From Rotaria macrura (Eukaryota > Rotifera > Eurotatoria > Philodinida > Philodinidae), in NCBI GenBank assembly GCA_900239685.1, contig OENT01000116.1, forward strand, positions 62,001 through 126,000: a DNA stretch of 64,000 nt, read 5' to 3'. Positions 13,869-26,195 of the stretch are shown piece by piece. The notes under the pieces were generated by a model, which saw only the letters and a list, made by a program, of their open reading frames with translations, ran no database searches and had not been told where the DNA came from. The position numbers and the translations under genes were made by a program. How positions within the stretch are numbered: the first letter of the stretch is position 1; each line of letters begins with the position of its first letter.

Positions 13869-13880
13869 CAGTCTGTTTAG
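13869..13880 (+). promoter_or_regulatory. Splice acceptor immediately before the secreted-peptide start
   Basis: A pyrimidine-rich run ends in TTTCAG (AG at 13870-13871), with a second TTTAG whose AG (13879-13880) abuts the ATG. No matching upstream exon was found. A spliced-leader acceptor or a 5'UTR intron would explain it. Confidence 0.5.
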
Positions 13881-14261
13881 ATGATTATTCGATTTGTTTG
13901 TATATTATACATTATTTTATTCATTGATACAACGTATTCATCGATGAATAATAAAAAAAGTTTACCTATGTCAGCTACACGTCGTCGTCAATTAGATGAA
14001 ACATTCCGTCGCTCGAATCGGCAATGTGAACAGAGACAATCGTGCCAAAAATATTTACCTACAATATCGTTAAAAACTGATAATTCATTAGAACAACAAC
14101 AAAAAGAATTAGCTGAAATAGATATGATTAATTGTGTACGTCGATGCATATCATATTCATGTTATAAAGATACGTATGAAAAAGATCCACTTGAACGTGG
14201 GGAAATTGATGTTAGATCTAGTCAGTTTAAATTGTGTTGGATAAAAGAACAAAAAGAATGA
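13881..14261 (+). CDS. Small secreted six-cysteine protein, function unknown
   Basis: A single exon of 126 aa. Residues 1-21 form a signal peptide (hydrophobic IIRFVCILYIILFI, small residues then SS). The predicted mature protein has six Cys (49, 55, 85, 89, 94, 119), arranged CX5C, then CX3CX4CY, then a final Cys. The C-terminal part contains CVRRCIS, DPLERGEIDVR and QFKLC, and reads like a conserved family core. I have the unverified impression that small metazoan secreted proteins share this core (a DUF4787-type family would be the first to test). It could be a hormone-like or extracellular protein. The start lies 308 nt after the PKA-R stop on the same strand, with an acceptor directly upstream. 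Confidence 0.75.
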   Translation: MIIRFVCILYIILFIDTTYSSMNNKKSLPMSATRRRQLDETFRRSNRQCEQRQSCQKYLPTISLKTDNSLEQQQKELAEIDMINCVRRCISYSCYKDTYEKDPLERGEIDVRSSQFKLCWIKEQKE

Positions 14262-14292
14262 AAACGAATTTATTCATTAGAGAACATGGTGA

Positions 14293-14314
14293 ATATATAT
14301 ATATATATATATAT
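14293..14314. repeat. (AT)11 microsatellite
   Basis: A perfect AT dinucleotide run about 30 nt downstream of the secreted-peptide stop codon, probably within its 3'UTR. Confidence 0.9.
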
Positions 14315-14480
14315 CAAATAGTGTCGGAAGCTATTTGTCCGATACATTAAATGCAATGGCATTTACTTTAATTTTTTTTCTAAGTCAAGACGAATATTAG
14401 TATTGCAATTTCAGTTGTTGTTTAAATGTGTTATTGTCGAAAATATTTTGTCAGTTAATATGAATTTTATATCAGATATC

Positions 14481-14486
14481 AATAAA
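14481..14486 (+). terminator. Polyadenylation signal AATAAA for the secreted-peptide gene
   Basis: AATAAA about 220 nt after the stop at 14261, the first such hexamer downstream. Confidence 0.4.
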
Positions 14487-16310
14487 TTGAAATCATTTGT
14501 TTACAAGAAATCAATATGATAATGAAAGGATTTCGTCGAATAGCACAGTATTTATTGATACTAAAAAGCTTATCATTATTGAAAAGAGAAATATTTCACA
14601 TATCATTGTAGTCATCATGTAGAGTTTACTACTTTATGTTGGAATGTTACTTATGTGGGTAAACACTGAAATAAACGAGAGATGAATCACCTACTATTTA
14701 GAAAACACATGGGAGATAGTTGATTGTACATAGTAAAACGAAATTTATCAAACATGAAGGACGAACAGACGGTACCTATCGTCAAAGGTTGAATTGACCT
14801 TTTTCAAAGTTTGTAATTATTGTACTGTATGATCAGTGGTTGTGCCTCTCAAAATGACATGTTCGGCCTTTTCACAACTTTAATATACCGCATTGAAAGA
14901 TGAAATCTGAATTAAACGTGAAGATTCATGGAGACAATCGAGTTGCTTTATTTTTGAATACATTGCAACAAGTGTTGTGTTCGTTTAGTTAATTGTATTC
15001 ATCAAACAATCAATTTACACAGAATAGTAGCGCATTTAGAAGCGAATCCACAGAGGCTTCAACTTGCCGCTAAAAGCTTCCAATTTCTATAATAACGATC
15101 GAGTTCCGTCAAAGCAGTTGTTTGAGCGTCTTTGACAACATATTTATGGTTATACCACTAATGAAAAAGTAGTCACACGTAAGTAATACATTTATTGTAG
15201 CATAAACATTCCATTCGACATACCAAAGAAAAAAAATCTTTTGGAGAGAACTATCAATCGATGATTAGAACATCTAACCATTTAGATCTCAATAGAAAAA
15301 TGTATTAAATTAGTGTTTTTTTAGAATGCATCTTGTCTTGTACATCAATGTCAAATTTAATTTACTAGCTATCGTACCCTATGGAACTGCTTACGATTTC
15401 ATCGATGGAGACCTTCATTTTTTTTATCTATATTTTTCTATTAAGTCGTTAAAATTTAATGTGCTTGTATTATCAGTTTTACTTACCTACGCTCGATATA
15501 TTGTTTGTCATAATTTTCTTCACATAAAACGTGCTATGTATGTTAATATTTATGAAAATAACATATAAGTAAAACATTTTCAATAATGTACGTGACATTT
15601 TCTCTTTCGTTGATGATTGTTACACTAATAAATTTTATACTGAAAAAAGAATAACGAATATATCATTCGATAAATAAATAAAATTTTTATCTTAAAAACA
15701 GAAAAAAAAGCATTTTGCTTGTTGTCATACAAAGTGTAGTGAATGTTTTTGTAACACTTGATTTTTATTTAAATACCTTCATATAAGATAAGACGAATGA
15801 TATAGAAGAATATTGATGATGTTTCAATTGATCAACGGTATAGAAAATGTTTTGAAATAAATGTAGAATATGGTATTTAGAAGTAAATATGAATGTCGAT
15901 ATAAATTCAATTTTCTTTTCATTGATTTTATTTTATTATCATGATGACGTTGTAAGATAGTGAAAGAACAAATGGCATGCATGTAGATATACGTTTTCAA
16001 CTCATACAATTGTATTTAAATTAAATGGCCTATTTGATCTTTTCGAAATGGCAAATATATTAAAATAAAAACGCTTTTAAAATAACCTTTTTGTTTTTGT
16101 TTAATAGAATTGATTCAGGTGATTATGATGTTATCATAAATTTATACTTCGTATTTTAAACAAGTATTCATCTATTCCTTTTATTTTTTAAGTACGACTG
16201 CGAATAACGATTTCTTTTTGAGTGAGGAAGTCTTTTGTTTTATTGATTTTGCACTTGATCTACTATAAAATCTTAGGTGGCCTATTTCACTGTATTTAAC
16301 GAACCGAGTA
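14487..16310. other. Intergenic, no gene recognised
   Basis: AT-rich sequence with no coding signature. The open stretch at 15326-15568 is hydrophobic and low-complexity and matches nothing I know. An acceptor-like TCTTAG at 16271-16276 precedes the candidate upstream exon of the nuclear receptor. Confidence 0.4.
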
Positions 16311-16406
16311 ATGGAAGAGCATTGTATTCAGCTTCTTCGTCCTCAATTATTATTCATTTTACTAAAATTAGACAATCAACAAAATTATACTTTTGTTCAA
16401 TTACAA
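16311..16406 (+). other. Candidate extra 5' exon of the nuclear receptor
   Basis: ATG at 16311 opens 32 codons up to a possible donor CAA|GTAATA. Joined to the acceptor CAG at 16541-16543 it would read in frame (phase 0) into the receptor's ATG at 16559, adding 37 residues. The intervening 137 nt contain (AT)12. The sequence is not recognised as a domain. The alternative is a chance ORF. Confidence 0.3.
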
Positions 16407-16470
16407 GTAATAGAGTCATTCCTTTTTGTTTTTCTCATGTTTAAAAAATTTCCATATAGCTATTTAAAGT

Positions 16471-16494
16471 ATATATATATATATATATATATAT
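16471..16494. repeat. (AT)12 microsatellite upstream of the nuclear receptor
   Basis: A perfect AT run 65 nt before ATG 16559. It lies inside the putative 5' intron if the upstream exon is real. Confidence 0.9.
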
Positions 16495-16558
16495 GTAGAA
16501 TTGAAGCGACAATCTACTACGAAACCTTCTGTAAGTAGTTCAGAGAGCATTCTTCGCA

Positions 16559-17729
16559 ATGGTAAAATCTAACAGAGCATACACTAAGAATGCATCTTGT
16601 GTATCCTTAATTTGTCGAGTTTGTGGAGATTTAGCACGAGGCAATAATTTTCAAGTTCTAAACTGCATGTCATGTAAATCATTTTTTCGAAGAAATGCAT
16701 TCCAACTATCGGTACGGTAGTCTTTCTTTACTCGAGTATATCTATAAATATGTCATTCGAATAGGGAGTATTACATTGTTACAATCAACATAAATGTGTC
16801 ATAACACGAAAAACACGTATTGAATGTCCATCGTGTCGTTTAAAGAAATGCTTCGCAGTTGGTATGAATCCTACATTGATTCGTTTGACGTGTAATCAAC
16901 GTCGACTCTGTTTTGACAATCATTATCAATCATTGAGTAAAACTAAAAGTCAAACATCATTATCAATGGTAAGTCCGATCGTCAAGTTATTCTCATTATT
17001 TTTTTTCTGAATGTCATTCTTATATTTGTTCTACAGTCTCAATTGTTGAGTCTCTTAAAAAATGATATTTCAACTTTGACAAGTCAACAATGGAACATCT
17101 TTTCAAATGTCATTCGTCAATATAATGAAATAAATTTCATCGTCAAGGCTAGATCTTTATTTGACAGACAACCGTCTTTACCACCAAAACTACGTTTTAA
17201 ATTAACAAATACATTACATATATTCGGTTCATCCATTCAACATACACAACACACATGTGAAAGTTCATCCGATTTGCATCAATTATTCATAAATGCTCAC
17301 AGAATGTATTTCTTCAATGTTGATAATGTGCACAACCATTTTACTAATCCGGAAACCATGATTAAAACTGGCTCATCTCCTTTATCTGTTAGTATTGAAT
17401 CATATAGATTTCCTTATCTTGCCGACATAATGTCAATATGCAAAAGATTAGAACCAAATCTATCGTTTGTCGAATTAATAATGATTATATTGAATTTTTC
17501 AAGCAATTTCTCCATTGTTACGTTCGATGAAAACAACGATATGACAATAACATCTGATTCAGTTGATATTATTGAGACTCAACATATACATATAACAGTA
17601 TTATGGAAATATTTCATTAATCACTATGGATTTTTTGAAGCTGTTCGACGTTTTAATTATCTAATCACACGGCTATTGTTTATTTTTCATTCTAAAGCAA
17701 GTCTCTTGCCTAATAAGAAAAATATATGA
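16559..17729 (+). CDS. Nuclear hormone receptor, divergent lineage-specific type
   Basis: A ligand-dependent or orphan transcription factor. Exons 16559-16711, 16765-16968 and 17037-17729 give 349 aa. Seen: a complete two-finger DNA-binding domain, with finger 1 Cys 19, 22, 36 and 39 (CRVCGD...CMSCKSFFRR) and finger 2 Cys 56, 62, 72 and 75 with the canonical X5/X9/X2 spacing, then RLKKCFAVGM. The P-box region reads CMSCKSF, differing from the usual CEGCKG/F. The C-terminal 230 aa are mostly helical and should be the ligand-binding domain, but its sequence is divergent and I see no AF-2 activation helix near the end. Short introns (53 and 68 nt) keep phase 0. A CAG acceptor lies 15 nt before ATG 16559; see the candidate upstream exon. 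The subfamily cannot be assigned. Confidence 0.88.
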
Positions 17730-17928
17730 AGGAATAGATCAGACACTTGAAAAAACAAAAACTACAACTTTGATTGATTACTCATGACTCAATGGTATAC
17801 GTTCTATTAATCCAGCTGTGACACTAATTTATACTAAAAACTATAATTTATTGATCTATTTGTCTTGTTGATGTTGTTTTGTGACATATGTATATGAATT
17901 TTAACTTACAAGGAAATTTAGCATTGTA

Positions 17929-17934
17929 AATAAA
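17929..17934 (+). terminator. Polyadenylation signal AATAAA for the nuclear receptor
   Basis: AATAAA 200 nt downstream of the stop codon. Confidence 0.45.
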
Positions 17935-20900
17935 AATGATAAAATCGAGCATGAACTATGAAATCATCGTTTATGGCAGACGAGTTCAATGAACATGTTT
18001 ATAAATATCAATCGTTTAGATTTTCTAACGATTTATTGGAAAAAATGATGCTATATTGAGTAATAATTTGACATGTCCACCAAATTTTTGCATGCATCTC
18101 TACATACATCATTGGTGAAATCTAAGATGCATCAGAAACCAAACATTCAAGAATTGTTCTTGAAATTGTTTTTTTTTCTATTACATCAAGAACATCTCGA
18201 GACAATGCTATCGTCGTTTTTTTCGAGGAAGTAATTTATTCACTTCAAAAAGGTTCTTGAAATTTAGTTAAACTAAAATTTACTTTCAAATCTATTTCAA
18301 AAAAAAAGAAAGCAATCAACTGTAGAATTTAAAATAGAATCTTTACATAACAATGATCGTTTGCTCAATGAAGTTCATGCAGAACGATTGCTTACTTAGA
18401 ATAAAATCAAAATAGATCCAGAATTTGTGATGGAGATTTGTTTAAAACGATTGAGTCTCATCCTTCGACGAATGAAACATCATGGAGTAATATGCAATAT
18501 AGTTCTAAAATATAACCATAAAATAATTCCATCATATATATATATATAATATATTTAGCACTGGTTTTAATATTGAAAGATATGAGAAATAGGCATTGTA
18601 TGCTGAGAGAGATGATACCATTCACCTAATCAATAAAGTAAATTTTAAGATAATAAAAGACACTGAATTTCTATCTATGAATATTCCGCATCATCATAGC
18701 TTTTATCATAATTAACACTGGAAATCATCAATAAACGAAAGAAAAATATTGATCAATCAAGTACTCTAATCTTCGATCAGACTTAGTAATAGAGATCGAT
18801 GAAACATCATAAAGAGTTCGAAGTAGTTGGTTTTATTTCTATTTTTTTTTGTCGCATGTTATCATGTAAAGTGGAATCTAAAATATCATATTTACATGAA
18901 TAGATGAGTCAGAAGAGAAATATTAATTCCAATTATTTGCAAGTCTAATTGAAAGTTTATTTAGTGCATCTAATTCGATTAGTCCGGTAATCTTTATGAT
19001 ATTTTTATATATTATTGGTAAATTTATATAAATGTTATTATATCGAGAATTTCCATGATAATCTAATAGAGATATTCAAAGTGAATTTACTAATCATTTA
19101 TTGTGTATCAACAGAAGTAAATTGAATATTACGGAGGAAAAACATGTTCGAAAATTGTAGTTTCATCTAAACTATTCATCATGATAGAAGATATTTACAC
19201 GAGAATTTCGTTAGAATGTATCTATGAAAATAATATGCATCGATTTTAATGAGAAATTCGTCGTTTCTAATGTTTACTCTTCTGTTGTCAATTCGATATT
19301 TTTACAACCTATTCCAAATATTGCGATTGTAATCTTCGACAGCGAAAACTATTCCTTTAAGTAATTACTAGTATTAAGAAAAATAATAGCGAAAGATGTT
19401 GTTGACGCCAAAAATAAGTAGAAATATTCTGGATAGTTTGTATTATTTAACAATCTTCTGAAGATAATTAAATCAAAGATAAAAAGAGAACTAATATCAA
19501 CATGAAATCCTTTGGTCTAAAAGAAATATGCCGTAGAAATACATATTATATACTGTACGCATGCATTCATATTGTTTTCTTTCTATTGTATGTGGGAAAT
19601 CTGTACTGTTGTCGAGTCTTTTTAGACTTCTATCAAACAGTAGAAATTAAACCGAGTTCTTCTTGGATTTCCCTAAAGGAATGAATTTCTATTATTTACA
19701 TAAAGGATGTAAATCATTGTTATCGCTACGTTTTGAAGGATTCTAGACATCTGCAAGATTTAATATTTAAACATTTAGCGAATGAGCTATGAAAATGAAT
19801 CAAGCATAGTCCTTTCTTTATTTCATATATATTATTGAATAACTCTATTGTATGTTCGTACAACAAGCACATAATGAATAGCAGAATTCAAAAGATTAAA
19901 GAATTTTCTCTACTTTAATCATGAATAGCTACGTGTACTATATACACTAGAAGAGAATTGTTTGCCATTGATCCTCTTTCGATACTATATAGTTGCTCTC
20001 ACCAATCATTAGATGATTGTTTTTGTATGATCAATTTTACTTTGTATTGATCTACAGAAAATTGTATTTGGTAGCTTCTCGATTGATCGAGAGAAAATAG
20101 TTCATCTATTAGAATGAGATGTTATTGATCTTTGACAGCTATCTGCCAGTGTGTGAGGGCCTCTGATGAGATATATACACAAAACGTACAAATGATATCC
20201 TCTATACTTCTAACAAGCCTTTAACAGCATGTTGGGCAAAAATAGCAGATGCAAGATGATTGACAAATGATGAAAAACATCAAGAAAATACGATAGACTA
20301 AACAGATGCTCGTGATAAACAGAGAATATTGAGATTTGTTGTTTTGTAGACTGCGTACGTAACATAATACACTCATGGAACCCCAAAAATAAACAAATAA
20401 AAACGGAGTAATTAACAAACTGTTTGATGTATTGAATATTCAAATTCAATTAAAATGTGTTCAAAATACATCCTGATTTTATGAGTTTTCTTGATTGAAT
20501 GAAAACGAAAGATCATATTAACATATGTTCTTCTAGTAATAACTTATCTTTTTGGCTTCGATTTTACTGAGAGTAGCTGATGGCTGTTTCAAAATAAGAA
20601 AAGGTTCATTTCTAATATTTTCTCTGCTCAAAACTGGGCACTAAATCGAACTTAATATGAATCACGCCTCCATGATATGTGAACCGTAAAATTGCAAAGA
20701 ATCGTCGAGACGAACATGTGTAATACGCAAAGTCAATGAATGACGTTCTAGTTAATGAAATGTAAAAAAATAATCGAAATCCAATAATATTTCGATCTAG
20801 ACTTGAGAAAGACAAGAACAATCGATTGTAGTGATGATCTATGTGTTGAAATATAGTCTTCAGCATCAAAACTCAAAAGCGATAATACGATGACTATGAG

Positions 20901-23900
20901 ACAGACACAAAATGAGTTATTCAGGATCAGATTTTCACTCTCCAATAGGGTTAGACTGGAGACAACGAATTCAATATATGATTGTTGGGGAATAACTAAC
21001 GTCCATTCAGTCTTCAATTTACCGTGATCTCCTTGATGATGCAATGAATAATCTTAAAGAAAATTATTTAAAAAATTATTTTCCCTAAAAATCAATAGTA
21101 TCAGATAGCGATAATTATTATTTCAAAAGAAAGTCAATAGATTAAAATAGCTACTATTTTTCTCTGTGAATTTGAACCATAACTGATGAATATAAAAATT
21201 TTCCAGTAATTTGTTCATCGTATTGCTTGTTCATTTTATTATGATTACGGTTGATGAACGACTTCGGCACATGTCTTGAAGAACTAAGTGGAATTTTTCA
21301 AAAACAAAAAGATGAAACTCCACCGACATTAATTTTCTATTGAACGTTAAAGAAATTCCACTTTTGCATGCTTCTTCTTGCATGCGTTATGTTTGCTTTA
21401 AATATCAGAAAATACTTAACTCAAGCTCTAAATGTATTGCATGCATTTGTTTTTTAAAAGTGTCTTTACAATAAACACATATTTCCAATTATATTCTAAG
21501 CTTAGTATTAATTTTAAGAATGTTCTTAAATCAATGCATTATTTGAATATTTCTTTAAGACATGTAAACAAACTGTCATGTGACGAGAAAGAAAAGGATC
21601 ATGTTCAAGATAGATAAACACAATACCTATAATTTATATATTGTGATACGTGACATATCAGAGATTTAGATAATTGGCAGAGAGAAATTCTCACAACGTC
21701 ATTAACTCTAGTATAATATTCAAAAAGAGAGTCTCTATTCGAATTAGAAGCATTTGTAAAATTGGCACAATCGTAGGGGAAAACTGTGATTCGTTTCGAT
21801 TCAATGTTCCCTTTGGCATGCGTGTTAGACCGGAAGATTTCAAATCTACAGTGGAACCAATGATGACAACTGTAATCTTATCATACATGCAAAAATTTAT
21901 CCAGTAAGATGCATTATTTAATAGATTTTTTTTTGATTTTTTCCATTCATACAACGTCAAGCAATAGGACTTCGTATTATTTCTTCTTTTCATTGTTGAA
22001 AGTCGTCGATTGTTTGCCGTTCACATTATTCATTGATTTCGTTTATGATATTGATAGGAACTTTCAAAAGAGTGGTTCAGAATATGATATGATCCATATC
22101 TTTGGTTTCCTCGTGTTATAGTCTTTTGCTTTTCTATGATCTTACTCCTAAATATGTTAAAATACATATTAGATCTAACAAGACCAGTGAATATATTTTC
22201 ATAAAATTATTTTTCATCGACTTTCTCTCAAGATCGGTACAAGATGTTTCGAAAATTAGAAACAGTAACCTTGATTATTATGAGTTTACGCTTTTAATGT
22301 TTAACTATATAAACATGTAATTTCCATCATGGATGTAAAAGTGAATAAAGTAAACGTTTTGTAAAAAATGAAGATTTGAGATTTTCTTTTTCATACAGCA
22401 TTCTGATTATTGATGCTTTCTCAATGAACACTGTACAAAAGGATTGTGATGTTAAGGATAGTAGGAATAATTTATAATTTCTTGTTGAATACGATTACTT
22501 TGATATCACCAGTTCTATTTTGTGACATTCTCTACAGTAATTGAATGAAGAGAAAATGTCCTCTCTAATTAAACTTTAACAATGCCCTAAAATTGGTGCA
22601 ACATTCAATAAAATTATCAATAAAACTTGTATGTGTTAATTAAGCTTCTTACAGGTAAAACTATCTACTGTACATAGAAACAAATTTCATGATCATTATT
22701 AGTGATCTATAGACAAGTACAGAGTTGTAGAGATAGGAAACTCTAAAATTTGAAAGTAATGTTTTCAACTTCAAATCCATCCTCCAGATCCTTGATCTGT
22801 TTCCAGTTCTGTCGCACACATGAAATAATTCGTCATTAATTGATAGATTCGGGTGACATTCTAATTTAAACTAAGACGATTTTCTCATATCTTTCTTAAC
22901 TGCTTAGTTAGATTTTACTCAGCAGCTTCTGACAAATTGGTACATACTATCACAACGGGTTTCGAGTGAATATTCTCCTAAAATTTCAATACGATCAACT
23001 TTTTTTTTCATTGAGAATTTCTGTCTTTCACTGTTGTTCTATAAAAACGTGCCAAAAGAAAATCTATCAAATATACACATGTATGAAAATGGATTTTCAT
23101 ATATTGATAAACAACGAATCAAAATCATTATGTTCGATCTTTTTTCTGGCAATATACTCGTTATAGAAGCTTCGGCATGAAAGAAAAAAACTTGGGTTCC
23201 TGTCAAGGATAGAAAAATTTTTTCCCAACGGCACAAGAGAAAACTTACAAAATCGATGTTCACTAATTTAGTCGATTGACTATGATATGATTAGAATTTC
23301 TTTCAAAACTATATGCATGAATTCACATTCATAGTGTCAATGTAATATATTTCAGCCGATGCTCTTTTTGAATTCATGTATCTGTAAAGTGTGTATGTGT
23401 ATGTGCGCGCGTTTTTTCTTCTTTTTGTTTGTCATCATATCAAAGAAACTAAAAATAAGAACTCGTGCGAATTAATATGGTACATGTAGAATCTCAAGAA
23501 TAGTTCTTGCAGTGACGACAAAGAAAAATACTTTTTCTTGTCACTCATTATACAAAAAACCGGAATACATATTCAACATTCAAATTTTTCGACTACTTCT
23601 CCATTGGAAATATTTCTAATAATTGAACATCTGTGTAGCTGATGAACAATTTTCATTTGCGCACGCATAATTAATGGATTACGTTCTATAAATAGAACAT
23701 TATAAACCCAGAAGTGTTTATCTCTAGATGAAAACATAAATTTCCAATAAAATAATATCAAATTCTCTTTCAATGGTTGTTCTCATAAATGTAAATTATA
23801 ATTATAAACGCCTTACAATTAAGACTCTTATGACTAGGTATAATCAATAAAATTTGATATCCTACTAGTGTTTAATTGATATTTCTTTTAAAGCCTTTCA

Positions 23901-24456
23901 TGTTATATAATATATTTTTAATTTCATGTCTCGATTGATAGATAAACATGAATTGATACGATAATACAAATAGCATGGAATATTTGAAAATTTAATGCTT
24001 TCGAGATTTATTTTTCTAGAAAAGTCTAGAACCTTTCTCATGAATAATTGCTAACTGATATCGTAGTACTTTTTCTTGGAAAAATAATTGATGCATTTAG
24101 AAAGTATAATTTAAATTTCTGTTAAAATGAATTTCTTTGTAAATCTAGATGAAAAAAAATTGATGATCGACTTCAGACATGAAATCAATTACTTGCACGA
24201 AAGTGATCGTTTCAGGAGTGTTAAATTTACAAAGAAGTATATCTATATATATATATATTTCTATATATCACAGCTGCTGATTCTAGCATTAATATGCAAA
24301 TAGTAAAAACATGTTTCTCTATGAAATGTAATTGCTAAATCAATACAAAGATATTTATTCAGCATGAAAACTTGAAAGAGTTGTGATTCAATCTTTTAAA
24401 ATAACAGTTGAAATGAATAATTTTCAAGGCTATCGTGATACTCCATCAGGACTTCA
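17935..24456. other. Gene-poor intergenic region, 6.5 kb
   Basis: No supported gene. It contains short AT runs (18534-18548, 24244-24259) and a small GT/GC alternating tract near 23390-23411. Open stretches (for example 20210-20449, 20748-21044, 21674-21907 and 21691-21993) start at non-ATG codons or have low-complexity translations, and show no family motifs. Confidence 0.45.
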
Positions 24457-24462
24457 TTTATT
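24457..24462 (-). terminator. Polyadenylation signal for the PAQR receptor (minus strand)
   Basis: TTTATT on the plus strand reads AATAAA on the minus strand, 180 nt beyond the stop codon. Confidence 0.4.
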
Positions 24463-24641
24463 TTAATGGAATATATTTTAATCTTCTATATCGTAGTAAG
24501 TTTACTATAAAAAATTATACTTTATTTGGAATGAAAAAGACATCAGTGTGTTAAGTTCATATTCACTACGAACGAAAAGAAAAGTTTCAAGTTAGGAAAA
24601 AGAAAACAAACAAATAATATTTCCGAGCTCAATATGAGAAT

Positions 24642-26182
24642 TCATTTTTTCATATGAACTTTGTATCGTCGTTCAATAGTCGGTCGACTTATGCGATACC
24701 AAAGTAGAATTGTAATTAATTGTAAAATAAGAACTATTGAAGCAAATGCAATATCTTTCGTGACATTATAATGCATATTATTCGATGATATAGTTAGTAT
24801 ATCTTCGAACACAGCATTGGCTTGACTATAAGACACAGCGAAAATCATTAAATGAAAAGCATGATGTGATTGACCAAATAAATCAAATAAACCGGGAAAA
24901 AACCGTTCAGGAACTTTAGTAACAAAGAAAAGACCACTTAATAGAAATGAAATAATTTGTACTAAATGCCAAAAAAGTGCCTTTTCTTCTGATCTTATCA
25001 AATTGTGATCATCATGAAAGAGAATATACGTGTAAAAAATATTTTTCAATATTGGCCATATTTGAAAAAGATAAAGAGTCAATACACCAGAACATTGTAA
25101 AATTTTATGTGAAAATGGATACGGTCGACAATAAAATGTTTTACAAAAACATGCGATCGATAATGAATACAATGATAAAAGACTCATCATAAAATAATAC
25201 AATGTTTCATTTGTAAACTAAAATGAGACAAAAAAAAAGTATGAAAGTCATTTAGAAGATAAAATTGTTTATTCAAAATTATTCTATTTTATAATATATT
25301 TTAGAACAAGAAAGACGAATGTAGTATTTAGATGACTAATAGAATTGAATGATGAGATATAAATATGACTTCAATAAATAAAATATTACATCATTTCTTT
25401 TTTTTATTCGACTAGCTGATCAATATGAAATTGTCTTCGGTGAGATAAAAGGTTGAAGACATCCGTAGAAATTTCTCGAATGAGGAAGAACTAATGCTAT
25501 TTCTCACGACATAAGAATTCTGAAAATGATAATGTGCAAAGTATTCTATTTTTAACGTAACATATAATTATATATTATGTATTCTATATCTTGTCTCACT
25601 TTTAATTAGATCTAACTTTGAGTGAGAAATTTTTTTTTGAACATGAATGGGAAAACATCCATTGAAATGCTATTAGCTCGATGGGGGATGAATCTTTTGA
25701 ATTTGAATTCAAATTTTTTCTATTTATACACATGAGAGCAGATTTAAGTCAAGATCATTTACCGTCGAGAATTCCTCTTTGTGTGAAAATTTGTAAAGAA
25801 TGATGCCAGACGTAAAACCATAAAAATTAATGCCGAAATAATCCAGATAAAATGAACGTATATGATCTGCTAATGTTCTCGAATGAAGTAAATGCGCTTG
25901 TGCTGAACATAGAAGCATAATGCATGCACCGATACAATTATAGATAATATAAATAGAATAAATAGTTGAGTATTGATTTATCGGTATTTGTGAAATTTGT
26001 TGAAAGACTTGTCCAATAAGTATAACGGTGCCAAATAAATGAGTCCATACAGAAAATGTTTCATTGTGTAAGGAGAAAAGTGATCGATAATAATATGAGT
26101 AAGGTTGATTAGGTAAACGGAAACCAGAATGAATAAATGGCTCGACAAAAATGTCGAAAACATCAACAGCTCGTAACAACAT
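24642..26182 (-). CDS. Progestin/adipoQ receptor family (mPR-like, class II PAQR)
   Basis: A seven-pass membrane protein of the PAQR/hemolysin-III superfamily. Vertebrate relatives bind progestins or adiponectin, and the fold carries a ceramidase-like zinc site. Exon 1 is 26182-25763 and exon 2 is 25217-24642 (545-nt intron, phase 0), giving 331 aa. Seen: EPFIHSGFR, then HNETFSVWTHL, SAQAHLL, a conserved Asp in YLDYFGIN, PERFFPGLFDLFGQ and SHHAFH. The His of AQAH, the Asp of LDYFG and the HxxxH pair match the expected metal ligands, so the site looks intact. PERxxPG and GQxHxxFH favour the membrane progestin receptor branch. Only about 15 residues precede EPFIHSG, fewer than in vertebrate mPRs. 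A TAG acceptor 10 nt upstream of the ATG leaves room for a further 5' exon or a leader splice. Confidence 0.9.
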
Positions 26183-26195
26183 CACTTTGTTACTA

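Noticed and set aside
21674..21993. Overlapping ORFs on both strands as a gene
   Set aside because: The plus frame starts at TTG, neither frame has known motifs, and the two open frames are antisense shadows of each other.
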